Both the position numbers and the translations under genes were made by a program. A stretch of 64,000 nucleotides of DNA. Origin: Apostichopus japonicus (Eukaryota; Echinodermata; Holothuroidea; Aspidochirotida; Stichopodidae). Positions within the stretch are counted from its first letter, which is position 1; the number at the start of each line of letters is the position of its first letter. The notes beneath the pieces were generated by a model that was not told the origin of the DNA, searched no databases, and saw only the letters and a list, made by a program, of their open reading frames with translations. Below are positions 12,816-23,125 of this stretch, one piece after another. The DNA is taken from assembly GCF_037975245.1 (NCBI RefSeq), contig NC_092561.1, positions 9,853,001 to 9,917,000 of the forward strand, given 5' to 3'.

Positions 12816-15800
12816 CGGAATTGTCTCTAAAGCAAATGAGCATTATCAACTGAAATTAATCAAACATTTGGTGTTACAGGTTGAGCAATTGTGGTATTTA
12901 TTCTTATTTAAACGAAATTAATTGCCGATTTATGAAGTATACAATTAGTCAAAAATTAATCTGTTTACAGTAGGTAAAGGGTTTGTTGTAAAGGAAGTTT
13001 GAAGACGTAATTGTTAGATAGTCTTTCTTTTTTTTTGTTAGATAGTTTTTTAACAGTGTAACTGTGAATTACTCGGTAGCCTGCAGCCCTCATTTACACC
13101 GTAACAAGTAAATACAATAATGAAGTATAGAAATTAAGACAATAAAACCACGCCAGTATAATATAAATAAATAAACCAAACGACAAGTCATAACAGTTGA
13201 TAGTTCATTGTATCACATGATTTGTTTGGAACACCCAGGTATTTCAACCAGCCTCGCCTAAACTTTGATGCATCGCAGTCCTACTGCCAAAACTTCAGAT
13301 TGGACCCTGACAACTGCTCCTGTAAGCGTGCTAGTCTTGTGACTGTCGACTCATCCGAAGAGAACACCTTTCTCCATGAATGGTGGAAGTCAGTAAGAGA
13401 ACCAATTTCCGACAGACAGGTACGTCATCAATATGTTAGAGAGTTAGTTAACTCTACTTTCATATGTTATGTGTTTTGTCGGTGGTGTGAAAGCAAGTCG
13501 GGTAGGTGTGTGTGTGGGGAGGGGCGTGTTGATGCTTACAGTTTGAACGCAGTAAAGCAAACATATGCTTTAAGTTGGTCTTATCTGTTCCACGTACTGA
13601 AAGCCTCAGTTGTGTAAACGTGTGAGACAATCTAAGACACAATATTTAAATAACGCTTGGCATGGAGGAGCGCTGCCCCAGTTTGAAAGGTGGAGGGGTT
13701 AGAGCGGTAGTATAACTTTGGACCTACACTTTCCTAGCTAAAGAAGTATTTCATGGCCTTGCTGGATCATTAGCTATTTTTGATGTTTTTTTAGATATAT
13801 TTTTAAACGAGTATTCTACATCCTGAAGAAAATGTCAAGGGGACTGATCGCAAGGCAGGGTGTGATGTAGCCCCCCCCCCCCCACGTTCCAAAAATGCAT
13901 ACAAATAATACGTAAAAGAGAGAGGTATACGTAAAATTGTTTAGCATTGAACAAGTTTGGTTGATAAATTAGGACTGGCTTTAACCCTTTAACTTGCATT
14001 TCTAAAAAATATGCAACTAAGTGTTTTTCTTCTTCTTCTTCTTGAATGAAACTCCAGAGGAATTTTTTTTTTGAATGATGAAAAAGGAGCACATTTTAAG
14101 AATACCGGTGAAATTTGCATCCTATTCACAATCACTACAATAATAATAATAATTATTATTTTGTTTTAAAGTAATTCTGTGGGAGACGGTGTTGTTAACC
14201 ACACTTTCCCCTTCCGAATCCAGTAGTTATAAGCGAGGCTTGTTTTATTCTTCGCTTAAAGGAGAAATAAACCCTGAGATTGTGCAGTGACCTCATAGTA
14301 GAGACTAATATTTTTACACCCTCAGTGAAATAAAAAGTCAAAACTACCTTTCCCAGAATTTCCAGGACTTTTTCACACCTACTGTGTTGGCGGCATAGAA
14401 ATTGAAGTAGAGAGAATGGCGTCATGCGATACATATACTGAAACCAGCCATCCAACTGGTGGCGCTTTGCGTGTACGGCAAGAAAGTAACGGCGCGTAAA
14501 ACAAGCGATAAAGTTGAAACACATTACTCGATATAGTGATATTGTGTGCCGCACTTGGGTGCCTAAATCTTCAAAAATGTAGCAGTAGGCTGCAGTTTCA
14601 CAGGTAATTCTTAGGAAGCGATAGTAGAAGCAATTACATAGGAATCTAATTACCTTACTAGTGTCGTCTGCTCGGCTGCTGTATTGTTATTCAATGGACC
14701 CTGGATATAGTTAGCCTAGGCCCCTAGACCGACTACGGCTGTCCTTTTGGATGCGATATGACTAAAGCCTAATTACAAAACTTATCACCACCTCATTTTA
14801 CTTGAAACTGTATCCCTAACGATATATCTACATGCCAGAATAACATGGGGTGACGGTTATGATGTCCTGGGCTTATCACTAACAATTCAATACTAGGAAA
14901 ACTAGGCTACTACCCACTTTAAAGCATTAAAATTAAACTAAGAACTGCATGCACAGACTACTATGGAAGTATTACACAAAAGTAGGTGAGTGTGACAAGG
15001 GGGAGTACGGCGGGGGAAGGTTTGCCTATTCAATGCATTTTTTAGATAAAGCTATGACACTATTTGAGTGGAGCACTAAAATAATACAAGCAAGTCAAAT
15101 GTTAGTCATGTTGCTCATCTGCTGTACCGCTATTCACTGGACCCTGGATATAGTGAGCCTAGGCCACTATACCGGCTACGGCTGTCCTTTCGGATGCGAT
15201 ATGACTAAAACCTAATTACACAAATTTATCACTACCTCATTTTACATAAAACTATATCCCAAACGATCGATCCAAATGCCAGAATAACATGGGATGACTG
15301 TTAAGATGTCTTGCACTTAACACTAAGGATTCAATACTAGGAATATTGGCTTAGCCTAACATAGGTACATAAGACTACACTAACATAAGTACTTAGCCTT
15401 GGCCTTGGTCTACCTTAGGTTAGCCTAGGTCATAACTTAAGCCTAGAATATTTCCCCACTTTGCAACATTAACATTAAACTGCAAACTGCATACCCATAC
15501 TAATATGGAAGTATTACACAAAAGTAGATGTGTGGGAAGGTGGGGGTGGGAGAAGGGTTGATGTTTTCCAGGGACAATGATGACGCTATCTGAGTGGAGC
15601 ACTAAAATAACACGAGCAAGTTTTATTATGTGCTTTTATGTTATTTTGATATACCCCGTTTACTGTAATGTACTCATATGCACTATTTAATTGAAACAAA
15701 ATGTCGCCTGTTCGAGCTATGTTTAGATCCCATGATGCAATTTTAACTTTTACTAGTTGCCATGGTGATAGGAATAGCCGAACCTCTTATAAACTAGTAG

Positions 15801-18080
15801 GTTGTAGAAGATGTAGCAAGATGTTAGTAGACTTGTTGCTATTTTGTGTATTATGTGAACTGCGGTTGTTCTGTTAGAACCTTAGCAAGGATTAGCCCTA
15901 TTAGCCTCCTGACGCCCAATAATTATACGAAGAGGGGAAACGTCAAAGACGTCTTCTCTCTTCGAGATCAATATGTACACTGATGATCAATTGTGCAATA
16001 TCATGTAAACCATCCGTACGTGTGATGCTGCCGTAGAAACTCAATCAAACCTTACCCTAAGGCTCGTTTAGGATTTAGGATTAGCCTCTCTCATATATGG
16101 TACAGATTCCATCTGACCAGATATTGCAGATAGGCTAGGTGATATAGTGTCTGCTTTACTGTGAAACCCAGGGAATATTTAGGTACCTGCAGCCTAAGAA
16201 AATGTGTTACTTGCCATGGCAACATGTGGTCTAAGTCATTAGTTGTGCGTGGGTTGCAGTAGTTAGTGTGATATTTGTTGTTATTTTTATCACTAGCCTA
16301 CTAGAGGGACTTCCCAGTTAGTATACAATGCCACTTGTAGACCTCGTGTAAGTGATGATTTTAGAGTTAATTGTGCGCCCCTGTTAGTGGAACTAGGGTG
16401 ACCAGCATGTAGTTGTATATCTATTGCGACATACCTAGATACGCACTGCTATGCGACTATAGGGATAGACATTCCAATTATTTGTTGAGCACTATATTAC
16501 TGTCATGTGAGCAACACAGGCAAGTTATTGTATGTTTAACGACCAGTTGCATAATATTGTTAATGCTTCTGAAGGTTCACTTTACTATCAATATATTTGA
16601 TACTTTTTACGTAGTACCATATCGGTTAGGTAAAGTAAGGTACACATTTATGTTTCACTCTGGCGGAGGTGACTAGATTGGATCTTGTATATGTTAGTTA
16701 TGTCATTATCAGTTATTGCCCTTGTGTACTTGTTTATGCAATAGGTAGGAGAGTCTACCGTGTCACGTCGGGCCTTTGTATATATTAATTCATATATTAT
16801 ACTTATTTTATTTTGCTTTATTAGTTAGTTTACTTATTGGAGAAACTGTTGACTCCTTGCCTCTTTGTGTGTAGTTGTAATTGTTATGTATTGGCAATAT
16901 TAGTAATGTATGGTGACCCTTCACCAAGACACTCCAAGCTGCCATGCATCTGCAGAGACAAGCAAGAAGATTACATAAAATAATTATATTAATTTCCAAA
17001 CAGTATTTGGGTAATAGTTGTATAGTATAACACCTTACTGAAGGACTAGTTGATGTCTGTGCTAGACGAAGCCCTTAGGAAAAGTAGTTGGACGCCTATC
17101 ATCCCAACTCATGGTACTGCGATCCGAGTGAGAGGATTAGACGTACCCCTCCCCTAGATGTTAGACTGAGTGACCAATGTCCATAGATGGCATGGGGGCG
17201 CCTATGGCGAGCCGCTTTAACATTTACCTCCTTATTCTATTGAGGTAGAAATAATTCCGCTTAAGTAGAATACAAAATTCAGCCGAAGTAAAATGAATTG
17301 CACTTAAGTAGAATTGTATTTTACTTAAGCTAAATTGTATTCCACTTAAGTAAAATATCAGCTTTCTTTAAGCTTAAGTTAAATTAAATTTCATTTAAGC
17401 TAAATTTGTATTCTACTTTAATAAAAAAAAAATCACGTAAGTATAATTTAATTGAACTTAATTAGCAAACCATCTCTTCTATATTCATACTGAAAATTGT
17501 AGTTACACTCTTAAGAAAAACATAAAACAAAGTTGTTAGTGTGCTTCTATGACATTACACCTGCTTTATTAGCAAAACACCCATCTCTAGTGTATTCACA
17601 CTGAGATACATCTCAATTTTGAAAATTGAAATTACACTTTCAAGAAAAACATAAAACATAGTTGTTATTGTGCTTCTATGACATTACGCCTGCTTACTTC
17701 AAGTTCACTTCTGCTGCAAAATGTTGCTGGAATCTGGACAATTATACATTGGAACCGAATGTAAATTACACCAGAATGCTTATAATTATAATTCCTGTCT
17801 CATCTGTAAATTGTTTTCCTCTCGACTATCTTCTTAACAAGTTCTTGTTATAATTTCTTTTAAAAAGCATGTCAGAATCGGTTACACTGACAGTGGTTCA
17901 GAGGGAAGGTGGCGGTGGATCGATGGAAGTACTAGCTCCTACACCAGATGGGATAGTGGTCAGCCGGACAATTCCGATGGGGTTCAGAACTGTGCGGTGA
18001 TTTGGAAAACAACTACTGACTACGGAAAATGGGATGATGAAGGCTGCGGCAGCAGCCGGGCATTCATCTGTGAATATTAG
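11204..18080 (+). CDS. Secreted C-type lectin (single CTLD), left copy, three exons
   Basis: Exons are 11204-11313, 13239-13419 and 17868-18080, all with GT-AG borders; the spliced frame is 504 bases, 167 residues. Residues 1-20 (MKTSLVVAVLLVSAFTETNG) look like a signal peptide. The CTLD follows: C-P-x-x-W at 24-28, GHCY at 33-36, YC at 52-53, an extra C-S-C at 63-65, ASLVTV, then the W-x-W-I-D-G core at 112-117. A QPD motif is at 129-131, WDD at 152-154 (in the place of the usual WND), and the last cysteines are at 139, 157 and 165. In this family QPD usually goes with calcium-dependent galactose-type binding. The calcium-site glutamate expected after C139 appears replaced (C-A-V-I-W), so calcium binding may be altered. 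Intron 1 holds a Penelope-like insertion; intron 2 holds tandem repeats. The gene is compact in its coding part and typical of echinoderm humoral lectins. Confidence 0.88.
12020..12078. repeat. (TA)n microsatellite, left side of Penelope-like insertion
   Basis: A TA run lies immediately before the retroelement. The corresponding right-arm site is one uninterrupted TA run at about 56597-56740, so the retroelement appears to have inserted inside a TA array. Confidence 0.85.
12137..12737 (+). mobile_element. Penelope-like retroelement, internally deleted, inverted ends
   Basis: Ends at 12137-12270 and 12604-12737 are exact reverse complements, 134 bp each. Between them 12286-12492 (plus) encodes a 68-residue frame. 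Its start (AFRQPPNLKFLL) resembles the linker after a reverse transcriptase. Its end (ERKRKEIDWIFRIKS, then GLNKDLG) resembles the C-terminal end of the GIY-YIG endonuclease domain of Penelope-like elements. The GIY-YIG catalytic start (YVGET-type motif) is missing, so the copy is internally deleted. It is absent from the right arm. The perfect identity of the ends suggests a recent insertion. Confidence 0.7.
12632..12658 (+). ncRNA. Hammerhead-ribozyme-like motif in Penelope-like end
   Basis: The sequence reads CTGACGA, then a 6-bp stem (GGTCCC with GGGACC, triloop AGG), then GAAA. This matches the conserved hammerhead core CUGANGA-stem II-GAAA, with one extra A before stem II as is common in motifs known at Penelope-like termini. 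A reverse-complement copy lies in the other inverted end (about 12216-12242, minus). Stem III is weak, so self-cleavage is not certain. Confidence 0.45.
12737..12815. repeat. (TA)n microsatellite, right side of Penelope-like insertion
   Basis: About 80 bases of pure TA directly follow the retroelement's right inverted end. Confidence 0.9.
14600..15625. repeat. Tandem repeats of about 450 bp in lectin intron 2
   Basis: The block from TGGACCCTGGATATAG through GGATGCGATATGACTAAA to TTCAATACTAGG occurs at about 14695-14895 and again at 15138-15344. A third partial unit (TGAGTGGAGCACTAAAATAA) occurs at 15067 and 15592. CCTAGG-rich sequence fills the join. The array is kept in the right arm at about 51600-52520, so it predates the arm duplication. 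Confidence 0.8.
15626..17230. other. Intron 2 of left lectin, no further feature
   Basis: Low-complexity AT-rich intron. No coding exon was recognised. A short frame at 16808-16999 (minus) is also open in the right arm, but it resembles no known protein and is probably chance. Confidence 0.5.
17240..17470. repeat. CTTAAGTAGAAT-type degenerate short repeats
   Basis: Repeated units of the type ACTTAAGTAGAAT or AGCTAAATTGTATTC alternate with their near reverse complements. The kept core CTTAAG is itself palindromic. The equivalent right-arm block is 49770-49985. Next to it, 17470-17700 carries a duplicated block (around GTGCTTCTATGACATTAC), also in both arms. Confidence 0.75.
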
Positions 18081-18870
18081 GATGATGATAATGAATAAGT
18101 TCTAAATTGAAAACCAATCAGTGGTAGAGTAGTTTGGTGATTGGGAACTCTTTTCTGGGACAATATAACGATCTCAACAGTGCATTTGTTGTACCTCTGT
18201 TTGCCTGTTCAAGACAAAATGCCGTGTAAGGATAAAAGATTTGAGGTGATCGAGGTAATGGATGGTACTCTATGTAAACAGTAAGGCTAAACACTTATAA
18301 ATACTAACAAAGAAAGAAAGATAGAAGGAAAGAAAAAAAGTTAGGTAGAAAGAAGGAAAGAACAAACAAAACATAGCAAAACAACATCAAATCATTTCAT
18401 TTTCATCCATTTCATTTATTGAAACCAGTATAAATATAGCATATTTATAAAAGGAGTACACATGTCAAACTAAAAAATAAATAAATATGAAAACCATGAT
18501 AGATAAGATGTTACCGTACGGTTAAATCCTGAATGACATTTCGGGACGATTTAAATAGCTCCCCCTCCCCTACCCTCCCCCATTGCCTCTTTTAACAAGT
18601 GTGAGAGGCAGGTGGTAAAAAGGACGTAGGCCCACGTGATAATATTATACAATACTGTGGAAAGTCCATTGGTATGTCAAATGATAAGCTCACCCCCCCC
18701 CCTCCTGGGATTGGAAAATTTAACTTTTTTATCCGTTTTGATTGGACCTATAGTTTAGACCATTCCTAAGATTGACATTTGTGTTGAAAACAGGATTTAA
18801 AGGAGTTAAAGAAGTACTTATATGTAGTTGTGCCCCTGCAAGTGAGACAGACAAAGTGCTTTGTGGATGT
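18081..18870. other. 3' flank of left lectin
   Basis: No gene. The stretch contains a purine-rich AAGAAAG tract (18308-18365), an AATAAA at 18476-18481 that could be a polyadenylation signal but is not kept in the right arm, and a C-run near 18693. Confidence 0.5.
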
Positions 18871-18879
18871 ATATATATA

Positions 18880-19525
18880 TATATATAAAGTGGATTATTG
18901 ATATGCATTGTATTGCAGTTGTGAAATGTGGATCAACCTGTGAACATACTCAGGAAGCAGCTGAAGAAGATAACAGAATTATATGGATAAGCAAAATTGG
19001 TGATATGCAGCTTGTAGATGTCAAAAACAGAGAGCGAATTCAAAGTGACAAAAATTGGGGCTTTTCGAGAACGGTAGTGTTCTGTCTAGCAATAACGCGT
19101 GTTGTCGTCCGAAGAACAACACGCTTTTTGTAGACGGGAAATATAGTTATTGCCTCAAACAATATTACAGTATAGCTAAGGTGAATAATGATAATAATAT
19201 AGTTTGGGGAACAAGAGGTAGATATATTAAGGAAGTTAGAATCTCAGCCGATTAATGATTCAGTACCTTTTGGAATCTTGCTAGAAACATGGTCAATATG
19301 TAGTTGCCAAGTGAGGTTTTGATCAATAACAATGCCTAAAAAATCAGCAGAGGATGAACGCAAAAACAATGTTCATTGCCAATAAGCAAATAATTGCAGT
19401 TCAAAGGTTATTTCTTGGAATGCGCCAAAGACTAAAACGGAATAACTTTCTTTTTTAATAGTCAGAGAAAGAGCAAGCTTGTTAACTTGAGACCACAGAG
19501 AAACCTTTTTTTGGGACCATTTTCA
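18880..19525 (-). mobile_element. LINE reverse-transcriptase remnant
   Basis: On the minus strand, from about 19510 downward, a broken frame reads NKLALSLTIKKES, then VLVFG. After a frame break it reads ADFLGIVIDQNLTW and HIDHVSSKI. This is the typical C-terminal part of a non-LTR retrotransposon reverse transcriptase (NKL-L-N-x-x-KT, then FLGI-ID-x-L-W-x-HI). The following thumb-like part is more decayed. Stops and frameshifts show it is dead. The same remnant is in the right arm (plus strand). Confidence 0.7.
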
Positions 19526-19928
19526 ACGGTAAGGATCGGAGTGAGGGGAAAGTAAGTTCTGTAATCAGCATGAAGGACCACTTACTGCTACAAAGATGAA
19601 GAGACTATCATTTTACATACAAAATAAAAATACGCCCTGAAGCCTCTTGGAGGAGGATACAAACAACAAAACAAGATGCTGAACTTGCCGGCCTTAATTG
19701 CCTGGTTGATATATAAACCTACGAAAGCAATTTCTACAGACTTTGCCAACATTTCTTCTCCGACTTTGCCACCCTCCCCCCCCCCTCCTTCCTTCAAACA
19801 TTCACTTTTGCACCTTCTGTAATCTTCCCACAACACTTTATTCTCTCTCACACACGTCTGGCAGCCTCCCTGAAAGTTCAAACGCTGGTTATTCGGACCA
19901 TACATATTGATGCTTACATAGCGTTTAC

Positions 19929-21199
19929 CAGTGGCGTAGCCAGGATTTTTTCAGTGGGGGCGCTAGGGGGGCTTATCCATTTCCTGGGAGGGCGTCTTGT
20001 TACTATCTAAGCGGAGCGCCACCTTGAGTTGGCGCGCAGCGTACCGAAACTTTTTAGCTATAAAAGCCTCCTAGATCGTCGGAAATGACACTTCCCAAGC
20101 CTTGTAAGCAGGGGGCGTCAATCCGATTTGGAACGTTGGGGGACGTTATCGATTCGAATTTATTCCGGCCGCAAGTACTATCTAAGCGACCCGCCACCAT
20201 CAGTTGGCGCGCAGCGTACCAAGAAAATTTCAGATTTCAATATCTGCCAGATCGCTGGAGATGGCACTTGCCAGGCTGGATAGCAGCAATCTAGTTGGGT
20301 GATTTCGGGAGAAAATTACAAATTCGTCACTCAGGAAATCTGCAATAAAGTTCATGTGGCCTTAATTTTTACGGAATATGCTCCCTATTTCTTCAATTTC
20401 TCAATATTAGGGAACGGGCACCGTCTTTGAAACACCATCTACAACTAAACAACAAATATGTACTGTACAGGCTTTGGCTCTAGCTATGTAGTGCCATGAC
20501 TCCTTGACCTAGTTGTAGGCTCCGGCAGCACCGTTATCCGCACACAGTTTGTGGTTTCAATCTCAAGTTTTGCTCGTCGCGACACACAGACAAAGTTGCA
20601 GGTCATACCGATGTGAAAAATCTCGGTCACTTTTCATAGAACTGAACTTCTAATATTCGATGATATGAAGCCTAAGATGTGTAAGCCCTAACCAAATAGA
20701 GCTACGACACTAAAATGTGTGTGTGTGGGGGGGACATTTGATAGTGTGTCCCCCACCCATCGAAATGTGGGGGGACGTGTCCCCCGCCCCACCCCAGGAT
20801 TGACGTCCATGCTTGTAAGCTGCTCTAAAGTTTTCTCAACATCCCTCTGAAACATTATTAGGGTGATAGACTGATTCTCAGCGATAGTATTGTCTCCTTT
20901 CTTGAAAATTTGTCTTTTTAGCGGTTTTAAGATAATCAGGGTACATCCCAGAAGTGTAAACCCAGCCTATGCGCTATGTCACGTCCGGTTTATCAGCAAC
21001 TATAGGCTACTACCGTCCCGCGGTCGAAGGGTCGTTCATGAGTGGTCATCATGGAGATTCGAGACCATTCAGACCAATGATATATTTTTCGCACATGTAA
21101 TTTTTTTCGACACCTAAAATCCCAGTGGGGGCGACTGGGGGGCCACAAGCTTTCATGGGGGTCTGTCGCCCCCCCACGCCCCCCCTGGCTACTCCACTG
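19929..21199. mobile_element. Non-autonomous hAT-like DNA transposon, left copy
   Basis: It is 1271 bp with terminal inverted repeats CAGTGGCGTAGCCAGG (left) and CAGTGGAGTAGCCAGG (right, reverse complement), one mismatch. It is flanked by 8-base near-identical target duplications GCGTTTAC (19921-19928) and TCGTTTAC (21200-21207). An 8-base duplication and a CAGTGG terminus fit the hAT superfamily. No transposase frame was seen. Inside, a block with GTTGGCGCGCAGCGTACC is repeated at about 20003-20100 and 20178-20282. C- and G-rich subterminal runs lie at both ends. Confidence 0.75.
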
Positions 21200-21830
21200 T
21201 CGTTTACCACATATTATTAGCCGAAAATGTCACATATTGGTTTTAGATAAGTGTACTTGATACAAAAAGATGTGATATCATAGTTACACTCTGACAGCAA
21301 CATATCATATTTTGATTTATGGTTTCCAATCAAGCTTTGGATTTACCTTGAATTAGAGAACCTTGAGGCAGAGGGCCATAACAAAGAGCAACTGCGCCCA
21401 AGGACAGGAGTTGAAGCACGTTTAATATTAATACTAACGTCTTTGCCTGTCATAAAGAGTTCTATTTTTACACGGAGCAGTGGCGTCGCAACAAGCAAAT
21501 GGGTCCCGTTCAGTAACAGTGAGTCCAAAGAGAGCAATTTTGATATTTTGCACCCATAGACCCCAAAAAAATTCTTAGTTGTGTCCAGCTTGGTTTGATG
21601 ACTGTATGTTTAACATCAATACTAGCCATTTGGACCGCTACTGCGTCACTAGATAGGTGGTTATTTCTCTACCTTAAAATCAGTCAGATTTAATGCACAA
21701 CTGGGTTGTCATCGAAATCTGGAACAGTGCCAATTGTATTTGAATAATAATTTGTTGTCTAATTTGGTGATTATAAAGATATATGTCGGTCTGGGATTTC
21801 AATCATTTTTTTCTCTATCAATACTGAAAC

Positions 21831-21942
21831 ATGAAGACCAGTCTTGTCATTGTTGTTCTGTTGGTCTCTGCGTTCGCATAAACTTACGGTGAATTCCGAT
21901 GTCCAAAGTTTTGGACGGAATACAATGGACATTTCTACAATT
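21831..21942 (+). pseudogene. Orphan lectin first exon, decayed (left)
   Basis: The frame begins MKTSLVIVVLLVSAFA and then hits TAA where the working gene has GAA. Past the stop the sequence still matches exon 1 of the intact lectin (C-P-K-F-W-T-E), but the cysteine of GHCY is changed to phenylalanine and the CAGGTAAGT donor has become CAATTAAGT. No matching exon 2 or 3 was found downstream. It is therefore a relic of a tandem lectin duplication older than the arm duplication. Confidence 0.85.
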
Positions 21943-22199
21943 AAGTTCATAAATTCTTCATTGAGAAACGTAAGAAATACCACAGCTCTAAATGGAATCA
22001 AAAATTAAATCCATTACAATGTCACTGAAATCACCGTACAACTTAAGTAGGTATTATACCAAGTTAACCAAGCCTGTTAATGAAAAAGAAAAAGAAAGAT
22101 GTTTTACTATTCTCAATACGTTTGTTACAGTTAAACAGGCAAAAATACGATTATATTTTCTCCTTTACATAAACGTTCTCTTCTTTTAGGGAATGAACA

Positions 22200-22740
22200 A
22201 ATTAACGATACTTTATCAGACAAAAGAGAATCTGCCTTTCAATAGACAGCGTGCTGATTTTGCAAGAGGCATGATAGTACCTTTCTATCCCCATATCCTA
22301 TCACAGACAACTTTTGCTCTTAAATCAAGGAAGTAAACAATCGAACGTAAAACTTTTAAACAAATGTTTATGCTAGTAAAGAAAGTATGTATCCATTACG
22401 TATATTGGTTATATATAGGTTTTTCCATTTCTTGTTGGAATTTATTTAATTGATATATTGTATGCTAAACCGTGACACTGGTATTTGATAATTTATTTAA
22501 TTGAGGATAACTCGCTAATCTCATCCCCTCATCCCTGATTTACACATGTGGAATAAAAACAAAGAGGTAGGAATTAAAACAAATCAAATATGCAACCTCA
22601 AAATAAATAATGATAATAACACTAAGCAAAGCAATCAAAGAAGCTGAGAGAAGAGCAATGACGTGATAAACAAGAAGTCAACATTGTTGATAGTGCAGCA
22701 ATGACCTAAGTGACACTGTTAGTGGTGATAACATAGCTGG
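22200..22740. other. AT-rich arm sequence without recognised feature
   Basis: Kept in reverse at about 44690-45240, with no recognisable coding content. It separates the orphan lectin exon from the protease remnant. Confidence 0.5.
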
Positions 22741-22760
22741 GACTAGTTAAGCGACATCGG

Positions 22761-22915
22761 ATGTTCAGTGTCGGCGAGAGTATTTATTCTACTTTAGGTA
22801 AGGTGAAACCATCCATGATAGCTATTAATGTGGGTGGAAAGAATATCAAAATGGAGGTCAATACAGGTGCTTCAAGCTCCACGATATCAGAGAATGATAA
22901 TAGCTCTATGTTACA
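22761..22915 (+). mobile_element. Ty3/gypsy-type aspartic protease remnant (left)
   Basis: The frame reads I-A-I-N-V-G-G-K-N-I-K-M-E-V-N-T-G-A-S, then S-T-I-S-E. This fits the flap and active-site region of retrotransposon proteases (V-x-G-K-x-I-x-M-E-V-D-T-G-A-S), but the catalytic aspartate is replaced by asparagine. Only this short piece is left; no reverse transcriptase follows. Confidence 0.6.
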
Positions 22916-23069
22916 CATGTTACACATTTACCTTACACCCCTTGGGAACTACACTACAGAGCAGTGGCGGAATGACCACACGGGCATTTGGGCAATGCCC
23001 GGTGGGCCGGTGGGCTGGGGAGCCCGGTGAAAGTTACAGCCTATTTTCACAGTATTGTATAGAATACAG

Positions 23070-23125
23070 GCGGGACCTTATGATGGAAAAGCACCGGCGT
23101 TAACCACTGAGCTAACACTCTTTGA
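23070..23125 (-). repeat. tRNA-derived SINE-like head at inner edge of left arm
   Basis: On the minus strand this reads GTTAGCTCAGTGGTTAACG, the same box A as the element at 25276-25342 in opposite orientation. It begins where homology between the two large arms ends. Confidence 0.6.

Larger units (their letters stand above)
6160..23072 (+). repeat. Left arm of a large inverted duplication
   Basis: Almost all of this stretch is found again in reverse complement at 44345-62712. Anchors in order are: a G-tract region (6.2 kb vs 62.6 kb), the palindrome at 10781 vs 57979, lectin exon 1 (11204 vs 57570), exon 2 (13239 vs 56234), exon 3 (17868 vs 49347), the LINE remnant (19.2 vs 48.1 kb), the hAT-like element (19929 vs 47475), the orphan lectin exon (21831 vs 45572) and the gypsy protease remnant (22.8 vs 44.6 kb). 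Point changes and indels are frequent but order is kept throughout. The left-only Penelope-like insertion lies at 12.1-12.7 kb. Confidence 0.95.

Noticed and set aside
14195-14554. 119-residue minus-strand frame, partly kept in the right arm
   Set aside because: It lies in lectin intron 2, the right copy is shorter and frame-shifted at its start, and no protein family is recognised.
18861-19255. Plus-strand frames of 66-90 residues
   Set aside because: They lie antisense to the LINE reverse-transcriptase remnant and show no conservation of frame in the right arm.
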